Source: Occultella glacieicola (lineage in GTDB: Bacteria; Actinomycetota; Actinomycetes; Actinomycetales; Beutenbergiaceae). Taken from it: a stretch of DNA of 64,000 nucleotides. Shown piece after piece: positions 17,322 through 24,981 of the stretch (position 1 is its first letter; each line of letters begins with the position of its first letter). Location of the stretch: the NCBI RefSeq assembly GCF_004353825.1, contig NZ_SMNA01000006.1, forward strand, positions 372,001 to 436,000, in the 5' to 3' direction. The notes below the pieces were generated by a model. The model ran no database searches. It was not told the origin of the DNA and saw only the letters and a list, made by a program, of their open reading frames with translations. The translations under genes were made by a program, and so were the position numbers.

Positions 17322-18584
17322 TCAGCCCAGATCCTTCTCGGCGAGCTCCCGGAAGTCGTCCGGGACCCCGGCCCCACGGCCGAGCGTGGCCGGCAGGTAC
17401 CCCACGGCGTCCTTGCCGAACCGGGCCCGGGCGGCGTCCATCGAGGCGTCGAGCGCCCACCGGGCCGACCCGGGCGCCGAGCCCGGCCGCCAGGGATCCT
17501 CGGTGCCGAGCGGGAGTTCGAGCTGCACCCCGCGCTGGGGACCCAGGTTGGAGACCGAGATCGCGAGCAGACTCACCTCCGGCACCGGTTCGCCCTGATC
17601 GCCGATCGCCTGCCAGGCGAGCCGCTCGGCGACCTCCGTGATCGTGAGCGTGGACGACACCGGCGCGCCGAGGGTGACCGACCGGGTGACCGACCGCATC
17701 CCGGCGAACCGCACCCGCACGGTGATGGTGCGCCCGGCCCGCTCCTTCGCACGCATCCGCCCGCCGACCCGCTCCGCGAGGTGACCCAGCACGGCTCGGA
17801 CGAGTTCCGCCGTCGGCTCCCGCCGGCCGAGCGCGGACTGCGCGCCCACCGATCTGGCCCGCTGCCCCGCGGACACCCGCCGTGGGTCGGTGTTGTGGGC
17901 GAGGGCGTGCAGGCGCTCGCCGGCCGCGGGGCCGAGCAGAGAGCGCAGCATCCCCGGGGTGGCCCGCCCGAGCTCCCCGATCGTGTGGATGCCGCGGTCG
18001 GCCAGGTGCTGGCGGGTCACCGGGCCGACGCCCCACATCAGGGCGACCGGCAGCGGGTCGAGGAACTCCCGCTCCCGCTCGGGCTCGACGACCACCAGCC
18101 CGTCGGGCTTGGCCACCTGGGAGGCCACCTTCGCCAGGTGCTTGGTGCGGGCGGCGCCCACCGAGATCGCCAGCCCCACCTCCGCCCGGACCCGTTCGCG
18201 CAGGTGGGCGCCGATCACGCCGGGCGGCCCGAACAGGTGCACCGAACCGGACACGTCCAGGAACGCCTCGTCGATCGAGATCCGCTGCACGGCCGGGGTC
18301 ACGTCACCGAGGATGTCCATGACCTGATCCGCGAGCGGCTGGTAGCGCGTGAAGTTGCCGCGGACGAACACCAGTTCCGGGCACAGCCGGGCGGCCCGCC
18401 AGCCCGGCATGCCGCCCTGCACCCCGAACGCCTTGGCCTCGTAGGACGCGGCCAGCACGACTCCCCCGTGCGCGCTGCCCCCGACGGCGATCGGCCGGCC
18501 CCGCAGCGCAGGGTTCAGCAGCTGCTCGACCGAGGCGTAGAACGCGTCCAGGTCGGCGTGCAGGATCGTGGGCCCGACGAACAC
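17322..18584 (-). CDS. dinB: Y-family DNA polymerase IV (canonical DinB)
   Basis: A 420-residue translesion polymerase. Metal ligands are D11 and D13 (HADLDAFYASVE) and D105-E106 (SIDEAFLDVSG). The steric gate is the aromatic Tyr16, as expected for a dNTP-selective enzyme. A clamp-binding motif QLELPL lies about 60 residues from the end, so recruitment to the sliding clamp is likely. The start is GTG at 18584. A LexA-type sequence lies 14 bp upstream (18598-18613), suggesting SOS induction. This contrasts with the DinB2-type copy at 360-1484, which lacks the aromatic gate, the clamp motif and a good LexA box. Confidence 0.92.
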   Translation of the reverse strand: MFVGPTILHADLDAFYASVEQLLNPALRGRPIAVGGSAHGGVVLAASYEAKAFGVQGGMPGWRAARLCPELVFVRGNFTRYQPLADQVMDILGDVTPAVQRISIDEAFLDVSGSVHLFGPPGVIGAHLRERVRAEVGLAISVGAARTKHLAKVASQVAKPDGLVVVEPEREREFLDPLPVALMWGVGPVTRQHLADRGIHTIGELGRATPGMLRSLLGPAAGERLHALAHNTDPRRVSAGQRARSVGAQSALGRREPTAELVRAVLGHLAERVGGRMRAKERAGRTITVRVRFAGMRSVTRSVTLGAPVSSTLTITEVAERLAWQAIGDQGEPVPEVSLLAISVSNLGPQRGVQLELPLGTEDPWRPGSAPGSARWALDASMDAARARFGKDAVGYLPATLGRGAGVPDDFRELAEKDLG

Positions 18585-18597
18585 GACCCGATCCTAG

Positions 18598-18613
18598 TCG
18601 AACATCCGTACGA
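18598..18613. promoter_or_regulatory. Putative LexA (SOS) box upstream of dinB
   Basis: TCGAACATCCGTACGA differs by one base from the actinobacterial LexA consensus TCGAAC-N4-GTTCGA. It sits 14 bp before the GTG start of dinB, where a bound repressor would block transcription. Confidence 0.65.
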
Positions 18614-18682
18614 CGTCGAGAGATCGGGCGACCCCCGCGCGGGGAGGGCCGGACGCGGCGGTCCGGTCGGGGTCGGTCGGGG

Positions 18683-19201
18683 TCAGTCCGTGGCCACGTC
18701 CCAGGTCCCGATGTCCGCGAGGGTCACGCTCGACAGTTCCGCCCCGGCCGCCGTGAGCAGCGCGACGCAGTCCACGAGCGGCTCGGTGTCGGAGAAGCCC
18801 GCCGTCGCCGAGCCGTCCGCCGTGCAGTCGAAGTCGCCGATCACCCGCAGCGGTTCTGCGTCGCCACCACCCGAGACCCGACCGGACCACCCGTCGGGGG
18901 CGAGGGAGGGCACGAGGGCGCGATCGACGTCATCGAGCGTGCCCTCGGTCAGCCCCATGGTCACGGTCACGAACCAGGGTGTGCGACCGGCCAGTGAGGA
19001 GGCGTCGACCCCCATCTCGCCGAGTTCGACGGTGGTCCCGGACCGCACGTCCGTGACCGTGACGGCGAGGGTGGCGGAGTCGCCGGCACCGACGTCGATC
19101 GACTCCCCGACGGCGACCGCGTCGGTGCCCTCGGCGGAGCAGGCGGCCAGGAGCAGGAGGCCGACGGCGGCGGCCAGGGCGGCTGGGCGGGTGCGTTTCA
19201 T
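18683..19201 (-). CDS. Hypothetical lipoprotein
   Basis: A 172-residue protein with a lipoprotein signal peptide: MKRTRP, a hydrophobic core and a lipobox LAAC at about residues 18-21. The mature part resembles a small secreted beta-domain (GDSATLAVTVTDVRSGTTVE... PWFVTVTMGLTEG), the layout seen in DUF4352-like actinobacterial lipoproteins, but no family is certain. Two further Cys residues (DFDCTADG and LVDCVAL) may form a disulfide. The ATG at 19201 gives the correct signal peptide; an upstream start at 19228 would add nine residues. The gene stands alone between dinB and the glycine riboswitch. Confidence 0.65.
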   Translation of the reverse strand: MKRTRPAALAAAVGLLLLAACSAEGTDAVAVGESIDVGAGDSATLAVTVTDVRSGTTVELGEMGVDASSLAGRTPWFVTVTMGLTEGTLDDVDRALVPSLAPDGWSGRVSGGGDAEPLRVIGDFDCTADGSATAGFSDTEPLVDCVALLTAAGAELSSVTLADIGTWDVATD

Positions 19202-19340
19202 CCTCCAACCGTAGGGGGCTCCACCCACCGTCGGGTCCCACCGCGGGCGGCTCAGGAGGTCGGTGGCGTCCAGCCCGTCACCGCGTCCGCGACCCCCTGG
19301 CCAACGTCGGGTGCCCGATCTCCTCGAGGCTCGGCTGCGG

Positions 19341-19346
19341 CATAAT
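19341..19346 (+). promoter_or_regulatory. Candidate -10 element for the glycine-riboswitch transcript
   Basis: CATAAT, a close match to TATAAT in very GC-rich surroundings, lies about 37 bp before the first aptamer. No good -35 hexamer is seen at 16-18 bp spacing. Confidence 0.4.
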
Positions 19347-19382
19347 GGGGCCCGAACGACAACTGAATGCCACCGAACCGCG

Positions 19383-19553
19383 GCGGGAGAGTCCCGCAGT
19401 CGCGGGGCGCCGAAGGAGCAACCTCCCCGGGAATCTCTCAGGCCCCCAGACCGCCAGCGGCGAGGCTCCTCTGGAAAGCAGCCCTTCGGGGTTCACCGAC
19501 GGTGCAAGCGGGTCACGCCCGCGAAAGCTCTCAGGTCCGATGACAGAGCGGGG
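19383..19553 (+). ncRNA. Tandem glycine riboswitch (two aptamers)
   Basis: Both aptamers show the conserved glycine-riboswitch core. Aptamer 1 (about 19383-19462) has GGGAGAG, CGCCGAAGGAGCAA and ATCTCTCAGG. Aptamer 2 (about 19466-19553) has CTCTGGAAAGC, CACCGACGGTGCAAGC and AGCTCTCAGGTCCGATGACAGAG. The linker is very short, as in cooperative tandem glycine riboswitches. It precedes an EamA-family transporter by about 50 bp, and a hairpin (19547-19565) overlaps the end of aptamer 2, so glycine binding can change transcription or translation of the transporter. Confidence 0.93.
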
Positions 19554-19565
19554 AACACCCCCGCT
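19547..19565 (+). promoter_or_regulatory. Possible riboswitch expression-platform hairpin
   Basis: AGCGGGG and CCCCGCT form a perfect 7-bp stem around AACAC. Its left arm shares bases with the 3' strand of the aptamer-2 P1 helix, so the two structures should compete. There is no T-tract after it. Confidence 0.45.
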
Positions 19566-19600
19566 GTCGGCGTACCCAGCGCCCTGTCCCAAGGAGTCCC

Positions 19601-20743
19601 GTGGCTCTCATCCTCGGCACGACCCCGACCACCCCCGAGCGCTCGCTCACGAGCGAGCCCGGCCGTGTCCGCGAACCGCTCTCGGGCCGTGGATCCCCGA
19701 ACCGGCGGCTCGGCATCCTCGCCATCATCGTGTCCGCGTCCGCCATGGGCGCGGCCGGACTGTTCAGCCGGATGGCGACGCCGTCCGGCGCCGTGATCGG
19801 TGAGTCCCTGACGCTCGGGCGGATGCTCGTCGGGGCGATCGGGACCCTGGCGGTGCTCGCGCTGGCCGGCCGGATCCGGCAGCTGCGCCGGGTGCGCCTG
19901 TCCGCATCGGTGGTCCTGGGTGGGGTGTTCCTCGGCCTCTCGCTCGCCACCTACATCTCCGCGACCGTGCTGACCGACCTCTCCCGGGCGGTCGTGCTGC
20001 ACTACATCGGTCCCGTGCTCGCGACCGTCCTGGCCCGGGTCCTGCTGAAGGAGCGGCCAGGACGCCTCGATGTGCTCTCCCTCGGGATCGGGTCGATCGG
20101 CATGGTGCTGGCGGCCGGTCTGCTGGTCTCGGGCGACGCCGCGGCCCATCCCCCGGAACAGCAGCGTCTCGGCACCATCCTCGGGATCGCCTCCGGCCTC
20201 AGCTACGCGGTCGCGTTGCTGTGCTACCGCTACCGCTCCGACATGCCGGCCGACGTGCGGAGCTTCTGGAACTTCCTCTTCGGCGCGCTCGGAACCGGCG
20301 CGATGGTCGCCGTGACCCGGCCGGACCTGTCCGGCCTGACGGCGTCGAACTGGGCATGGGCCGGCACGTTCTTCCTGGTCTGCGGTCTGCTCGCGCTCGG
20401 CCTGCTCGTCGTGGCGGGCGCACATCTGCGGGCCGCCGAGCTCTCGAGCCTGTCCTACTGGGAGATCGTCGTGGCCATCGGGATCGGCGCCGTCGCGTTC
20501 GGTGAGGGCATCTCCCCGCTCGCCGCCGTTGGCGTGGTGCTCATCGTGGTCGCGATGGTCCCGATGCTGGCCCGCCGGCAACCCGGCCGGCGTCCGGCGA
20601 GATGCCGGCCGCCCGGAGCCGCTGACGCGATCGGGGCGGTCGACGACGGCGCTGCGACCGGATCGTCCGGGTCCACGGACTCCGCGCGACCACCTGGTCG
20701 CCCTCGACCCGGACCCCGATCTCCACGACCACATCGCCGGTGA
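19601..20743 (+). CDS. EamA/DMT-family transporter under glycine riboswitch control
   Basis: A 380-residue membrane protein with about ten helices arranged as two EamA repeats (roughly residues 38-160 and 178-315). Hallmarks are the LHYIGPVLATVLARVLLKERPGRLD segment in repeat one and SSLSYWEIVVAIGIGAVAFGE in repeat two. EamA proteins usually export amino acids or metabolites. The riboswitch suggests glycine is the signal and possibly the cargo. A Shine-Dalgarno AAGGAG lies 4 bp before the GTG. The last ~60 residues are Pro/Arg-rich and disordered. Transcription ends at a perfect hairpin at 20784-20818. Confidence 0.88.
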   Translation: MALILGTTPTTPERSLTSEPGRVREPLSGRGSPNRRLGILAIIVSASAMGAAGLFSRMATPSGAVIGESLTLGRMLVGAIGTLAVLALAGRIRQLRRVRLSASVVLGGVFLGLSLATYISATVLTDLSRAVVLHYIGPVLATVLARVLLKERPGRLDVLSLGIGSIGMVLAAGLLVSGDAAAHPPEQQRLGTILGIASGLSYAVALLCYRYRSDMPADVRSFWNFLFGALGTGAMVAVTRPDLSGLTASNWAWAGTFFLVCGLLALGLLVVAGAHLRAAELSSLSYWEIVVAIGIGAVAFGEGISPLAAVGVVLIVVAMVPMLARRQPGRRPARCRPPGAADAIGAVDDGAATGSSGSTDSARPPGRPRPGPRSPRPHRR

Positions 20744-20783
20744 GGTCCGGCGCGAGCGTCGCGGGCCGCGAACGTCCTCCGCC

Positions 20784-20818
20784 GACGCGACCCGGCACCA
20801 CGGGTGCCGGGTCGCGTC
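20784..20818. terminator. Bidirectional terminator hairpin
   Basis: A perfect 16-bp stem (20784-20799 with 20803-20818) with a 3-nt ACG loop lies between the convergent EamA transporter and the aldo/keto reductase. Confidence 0.85.
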
Positions 20819-20845
20819 CGCTCCGTTGCCCGGGTGCGACCCGGG

Positions 20846-21697
20846 TCAGGCCTTCTTGGCGAAGTCCTCCGGGAACCCGTTGAACTCATCCGGGTGGAAC
20901 CCGGTCCGGTCGCCGCGCTCGAGGCCGTTGACGGCCTCGATGTCGGCGTCGGTCAGCTCGAAGTCGAAGACGGCGATGTTCTCCGCGACCCGCTCCGGGG
21001 TGACCGACTTCGGGATCACGATGTTGCCGAGCTGCAGGTGCCAGCGCAGCACCACCTGGGCCGCACTGCGGCCGAGCCGCTCGGCGATCGCAGTGATGAC
21101 CGGGTCGGCCAGGACCCGCCCCTGACCGAGCGGGCTGTAGGCCTCGGTGGCGATCCCCTGCGCCGCGTTGAACTCGCGGACGTCACGCTGCTGCAGGTAG
21201 GGGTGCACCTCGATCTGGTTCACGGACGGCAGCGGCAGGCCGGCCTCCACGAGCTGCTCGACGTGGTGGGGCAGGAAGTTGGAGACGCCGATCGAGCGGA
21301 TCCGGCCGGCGTCCTTCAGCTCGCTGATCGCGCGCCAGGAGTTCACGGCCTCACCGCGCTTCGGTGCCGGCCAGTGGATCAGGTAGAGGTCGACGACGTC
21401 CCGGCCCAGCGCCTTCGCGCTCGCGTCGAACGCGGCGAGGGTGCTGTCGTAACCCTGGTCGTCGTTGGCGAGCTTGGTGGTCACGAACACCTCGTCGGCG
21501 CCGAGCGACGAGGCTGCGAGGGCCGCGCCCACGCCGGTCTCGTTGCGGTAGCGGGCGGCGGTGTCGATCGCGCGGTAGCCCGCCTCGAGGGCGTGCGTCA
21601 CGGCGATCTGGGTCTCCTCCGGCGGCACCTGGAACACGCCGAAGCCGAGCTGCGGGATCGTCACGCCGTCGTTCAGTGTCACCTGGGGATGGGTCAT
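20846..21697 (-). CDS. Aldo/keto reductase (2,5-diketo-D-gluconate reductase-like, AKR5)
   Basis: A 283-residue NADPH-dependent aldo/keto reductase. It begins LNDGVTIPQLGFGVFQVP. The catalytic tetrad is visible: Asp in AIDTAARY, Tyr in the same stretch, Lys in VTTKLAND, His in LYLIHWPAP. The NADPH clamp is IPKSVTPERVAEN. Family members reduce 2,5-diketogluconate, methylglyoxal and other carbonyls; the substrate here is unknown. An AAGGAG ribosome site precedes the ATG at 21697. It stands alone on this strand; a short DHFR-like fragment begins 33 bp away on the other strand. Confidence 0.9.
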   Translation of the reverse strand: MTHPQVTLNDGVTIPQLGFGVFQVPPEETQIAVTHALEAGYRAIDTAARYRNETGVGAALAASSLGADEVFVTTKLANDDQGYDSTLAAFDASAKALGRDVVDLYLIHWPAPKRGEAVNSWRAISELKDAGRIRSIGVSNFLPHHVEQLVEAGLPLPSVNQIEVHPYLQQRDVREFNAAQGIATEAYSPLGQGRVLADPVITAIAERLGRSAAQVVLRWHLQLGNIVIPKSVTPERVAENIAVFDFELTDADIEAVNGLERGDRTGFHPDEFNGFPEDFAKKA

Positions 21698-21730
21698 GGT
21701 GCTCCTTCTCTCGTCGCTGTCTGCTTAGGT

Positions 21731-21916
21731 ATGACCATAGCGAGGTTGCGCGTCGAGAGAGTGTTCGTCTCGCTGGACGGCTTGCAGAACCGCGCCACGA
21801 GGCACCCGCTGCCAGCCGTGCCTCAGGCCGCGTCCGTCTGTGACCGCGGGTACAGGTCGGCCATCGCGAAGTCCAGATACCTGTGCAGAATGACCGTCCC
21901 ACCGTCCTGGAAGTGA
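21731..21916 (+). pseudogene. 5' fragment of a dihydrofolate-reductase/RibD-like gene
   Basis: The ATG at 21731 opens with MTIARLRVERVFVSLDGLQ, which matches the usual start of RibD C-terminal-domain/DHFR-family proteins (RVexFxvSLDG). After about 20 residues the similarity stops and the 61-codon frame runs antisense through the end of the pYEATS gene. I read it as a truncated gene start left by an insertion or deletion that placed the pYEATS gene here. A short real peptide cannot be excluded. Confidence 0.4.
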
Positions 21917-22467
21917 ACACGACAAAGGCACAGGAACGGCATGTAACTGTGCGCACGGACTCCGATCGGGCGCCCGGGCTCGCCCTTGACGGTGAAGATC
22001 CGGTTCCGCCAGCCGCGTCCGAGGAAGAACTCAGCTCTCGTCACGTCGGAAAGGTCTGACGGGTAGCCCTTCTCCGCTCGGCGGTGGCCGACGAGGGAGA
22101 CGAACACCTCGAACTTCTGGCCCGGGAGGTTCGACGGCGCGATCACGTGTGAGAGGAAGACGAACCTGTTGTCGTCGTACAGGCGCGACCGTTCGCGCAG
22201 CCACCCGTCCAGGTCCCCCCTCGATGCGCTAGCACCGGCCCCCAGCGCATGTCCGCGCTCGGCATCAACGGATCTGAGGTCCTCGTAACGGTCGATGAGT
22301 TTCGCGCTGAACCCCGCCGGACCACCGAGCTGAAGCTCCGCGCCGGATTTGACACGGGTGGTGATCGATCCCACGAATCGCGTCAGTGGCCTGCGGAAGA
22401 CAAGCAGGAGCACCAACATCGTGATCGGCCACACCAGCGTCTGCAATAGAGGGATCCAAGCCTCCAT
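21823..22467 (-). CDS. Membrane-anchored pYEATS-domain protein
   Basis: A 214-residue protein with one N-terminal transmembrane helix (about residues 5-24, LLQTLVWPITMLVLLLVF) and a cytoplasmic or linker region, then a pYEATS-like beta-sandwich over roughly residues 110-205. The key strands are FEVFVSLVGHRRAEKG, SDVTRAEFFLG, GVRAHSYMPFLCLCRVHF and VILHRYLDF. Bacterial pYEATS domains are known from sequence but their ligands are not; eukaryotic YEATS domains read acyl-lysine. The gene is less GC-rich than its flanks and sits where a DHFR-like gene start is interrupted, which hints at horizontal arrival. The start codon at 22467 has no strong ribosome site. Confidence 0.65.
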   Translation of the reverse strand: MEAWIPLLQTLVWPITMLVLLLVFRRPLTRFVGSITTRVKSGAELQLGGPAGFSAKLIDRYEDLRSVDAERGHALGAGASASRGDLDGWLRERSRLYDDNRFVFLSHVIAPSNLPGQKFEVFVSLVGHRRAEKGYPSDLSDVTRAEFFLGRGWRNRIFTVKGEPGRPIGVRAHSYMPFLCLCRVHFQDGGTVILHRYLDFAMADLYPRSQTDAA

Positions 22468-22578
22468 CCAGGCAGGATGGCACCGCACCGGGCGCAGCCG
22501 CAGGCGATTCGCACCAGACGGATACGTCGATCGCCAGCCGATGGGCGCGGGCCGCCGACTGCGACGATACTGACCTGC

Positions 22579-23562
22579 GTGACCAACGACCCCGCCCACG
22601 ACCTGCCCGAGTCCGAGGAGGTCGCCCGACTCGTCGGCAATGCGCCCCGCCCGTCCGCCGTGATCGTCAACCCGCACCGGCTCGACGACATCGAGCGTCT
22701 GCGCCGCACTATCAGCACCACGCTCACCGACGCGGACTGGCCGGAGCCCCTCTGGCTGGAGACCACCGAGGACGATCCGGGCACCGGGCAGGCCCGCGAG
22801 GCTGTGGCAGACGGTGCGGAGGTCGTGTTCGTCAGCGGCGGTGACGGCACCGTGCGGGCATGCGTCGAGGGACTCGCCGGAAGCGACGCGGCCCTGGCCA
22901 TCCTGCCGGGCGGTACCGGGAACCTGCTCGCCGGGAACTTCGCGATCCCCACCGACCCCGCCGACGGCGTGCGGCTGGCCATCGCGGGTGGGCGCCGGCG
23001 CATCGACGTCGGCGAGGTCGGCGCGCAGGTGTTCGCCGTGATGGCGGGCATGGGCTTCGACGCCAAGATGCTCGACAGCGCCTCGACGGAGCTGAAGGCC
23101 AGGATCGGCGCACCGGCCTACGTGGTGTCCGCGATGAAGCACCTGTTCGACCATCCGATGCGGGTGCAGGTGGTCGTCGACGACGCCGAGCCCCTCGACC
23201 GCAGGGCCCGCTCGGTGATCGTCGGGAACGTCGGTCAGATCCAGGCGGGCGTCGCACTCTTCCCGGACGCCGAGCCGGACGACGGCTACCTGGACGTGGC
23301 GATCCTCGCGCCGCGCCATCTCGGGCACTGGGTCTCGACCGTGGCGGGCGTGCTGACGCGCCGGAAGCGCGTGCCGAACCTGGAGATCCTGCGGGGCAAG
23401 CGCGTCCGAGTCCGGAGCACGCAGGCGCATGACCGTGAACTCGATGGCGACGTGATCGAGCCGGGTCACGAACTCCTGGCCACCATCCGGCCCGCCTGCC
23501 TCTGGATCTGTGTTCCCACCGAAAGGCCCACGGGAGGCTCGGGTGCTCGATCGGCCCGCTGA
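22579..23562 (+). CDS. Diacylglycerol/lipid kinase family protein (YegS/DgkB-like)
   Basis: A 327-residue soluble kinase of the DAGK catalytic family that phosphorylates lipid hydroxyls with ATP. The nucleotide-binding GGDGT is in VFVSGGDGTVRACVE, followed by the ILPGGTGNLLAGNF loop. The C-terminal beta-sandwich has the usual DGYLDVAIL and a final HDRELDGDVIEPG stretch, where the conserved (Q/E)xDGE is changed to ELDGD. The GTG at 22579 begins just before the first conserved strand; a longer frame to 22477 has no family similarity. It is divergent from the pYEATS gene (111-bp gap). Confidence 0.85.
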   Translation: MTNDPAHDLPESEEVARLVGNAPRPSAVIVNPHRLDDIERLRRTISTTLTDADWPEPLWLETTEDDPGTGQAREAVADGAEVVFVSGGDGTVRACVEGLAGSDAALAILPGGTGNLLAGNFAIPTDPADGVRLAIAGGRRRIDVGEVGAQVFAVMAGMGFDAKMLDSASTELKARIGAPAYVVSAMKHLFDHPMRVQVVVDDAEPLDRRARSVIVGNVGQIQAGVALFPDAEPDDGYLDVAILAPRHLGHWVSTVAGVLTRRKRVPNLEILRGKRVRVRSTQAHDRELDGDVIEPGHELLATIRPACLWICVPTERPTGGSGARSAR

Positions 23563-24162
23563 CGGCGAGCGTCCCGCCGCCGGAGGCCTCTCGAAGCCCC
23601 CGGTGCGATCGTAGGTGACGACTCCATGGCGGTGCCGGTGAGACGGCGAACAGGGGACGAGCAAGCCGCCATCGCGCGGTGGGTGGCCGGGCAGTGTGGG
23701 CAGTGTGGGCAGTGTGGGCAGCACACGCATCGGATGGGGCCGGTGCGCCCGGACGGGTGAGGGTCCGCCGTCATAGAACCAGCCGGTGCTCGTCACCGCC
23801 TCCAGGCCGGAGGACTCGATCGTGACGACCACCCGGCCGGCCCGGTTCGGTGGGCACGCGGGCGGCGTCGGCCCCGGGTGGCGGCAACCGGCGCCCATCG
23901 TCCGCAGAGTCGAGTCGCCGAGGGCGGCGGGCTCACCGTCACAGGACGACCGCAGATCCCCGCGACGTGCACCCAGGTGGTCCTGAATCACGGGTGTCGC
24001 AGCGGTCCGGCTGCGAGCGCTCGTGGCACCGCGGTGCTGGACCGGCTCGCCCGGACTCCCTCGGATTTTTCATCCGGGTGCATCCGCCGGGGCAGCTTCG
24101 GCGGAATACCTCCATGTCAGCACGTCACCGGCCGCGCCGGGACCCACCCAGGAGGAACCATC
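23563..24162. other. 600-bp stretch without a clear gene
   Basis: Three exact copies and one partial copy of the 9-bp unit GGGCAGTGT lie at 23689-23724. On the minus strand a short stretch near 23765-23840 reads like coding sequence (VVVTIESSGLEAVTSTGWFYDGG) but has no start, stop or recognised family, so it may be a gene remnant. The last ~80 bp hold a SigK-like promoter candidate (24080-24107) and the leader of the DUF4397 gene. A small ATTTTTCAT-containing stem lies near 24063-24077. Confidence 0.4.
24080..24107 (+). promoter_or_regulatory. SigK-like ECF promoter candidate
   Basis: GCATCC (24080-24085), a 16-bp spacer, then CGGAAT (24102-24107). Each hexamer matches the mycobacterial SigK consensus (CCATCC, CCGAAT) at five of six positions, and the spacing fits. 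It lies 55 bp before the ATG of the operon that encodes a SigK-like sigma factor, so autoregulation is likely. Confidence 0.5.
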
Positions 24163-24981
24163 ATGCGAAAGTCAGCAGCCGCCCTCGGCGGGACGCTCGG
24201 TATCGCCGCGCTCGTTCTCGCCGCCACCCCGGCCACCGCGGACTCCCACACGGCGTCCCTTTCCGTGCTGCACGGCGTTCCGGACCTCACCGTGGACGTC
24301 TACGTCAACGGAGAGATCACCCTCGACGACTTCGCGCCGGGCGAACTGGCCGGCCCGCTCGAGCTCGAGCCCGGCACCTACACCGTCGCGATCACCGCCG
24401 CGGACGCAGCCGATGACGGCGCCCCCGTGATCGGCCCGGTTGACCTGCCGCTGGAGGAGGGCAGGAACTACACCGCAGTCGCCCACCTCGACGCCCAGGG
24501 CAGCGCTCCGACGGCCACACTGTTCACCAACGACACGTCACCGACCGCGCCCGGCGAGGGCCGGCTCACGGTGCGGCACGTCGCCGCCGCTCCCGCGGTG
24601 GACGTACTGGCCGGGGGTGAGGCCGTGATCAGTGGGCTGGCGAACCCGGACGAGGCTTCGCTCGACCTGCCCGCCGGGACCGTCTCGGCCGCCGTGGCGG
24701 CCGCCGGCACCACCGAGCCGGTCATCGGGCCGGCGGATGTCACCGTTGCCGAGGGCGTCAGCACCGTCGTCTACGCCTGGGGCAGCCTCGAGGCCGGCAC
24801 CCTTGCCCTTGCCACGCAGACGATCGAGGGTCTGCACTCCTCCCCGGACGGGGTGCCGACCGGTCAGGTGCAGGTCGTCGAGGAATCGTCCTCGGCCGTC
24901 CTCTGGGCGGGTGCCGCCGCGGTGCTGGCTCTGTTCGTCGGCTTCGGCGTCCGACGGGCCGCCGTGACCCGCGACCGTTGA
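24163..24981 (+). CDS. DUF4397-domain surface protein
   Basis: A 272-residue exported protein. A Sec signal peptide (MRKSAAALGG...ATPATADS) is followed by two Ig-like DUF4397 repeats (about residues 28-120 and 130-225), each with the LSVLHGVPDLTVDVYVNG or LTVRHVAAAPAVDVLAGG opening. A C-terminal transmembrane helix (VLWAGAAAVLALFVGFG) ends in a basic tail. There is no LPXTG-like sorting motif, so anchoring is by the helix, or through a non-standard signal for the class F sortase that follows. A GGAGG ribosome site precedes the ATG. It is the first gene of a four-gene operon with sortase, sigma factor and anti-sigma factor. Confidence 0.85.
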   Translation: MRKSAAALGGTLGIAALVLAATPATADSHTASLSVLHGVPDLTVDVYVNGEITLDDFAPGELAGPLELEPGTYTVAITAADAADDGAPVIGPVDLPLEEGRNYTAVAHLDAQGSAPTATLFTNDTSPTAPGEGRLTVRHVAAAPAVDVLAGGEAVISGLANPDEASLDLPAGTVSAAVAAAGTTEPVIGPADVTVAEGVSTVVYAWGSLEAGTLALATQTIEGLHSSPDGVPTGQVQVVEESSSAVLWAGAAAVLALFVGFGVRRAAVTRDR

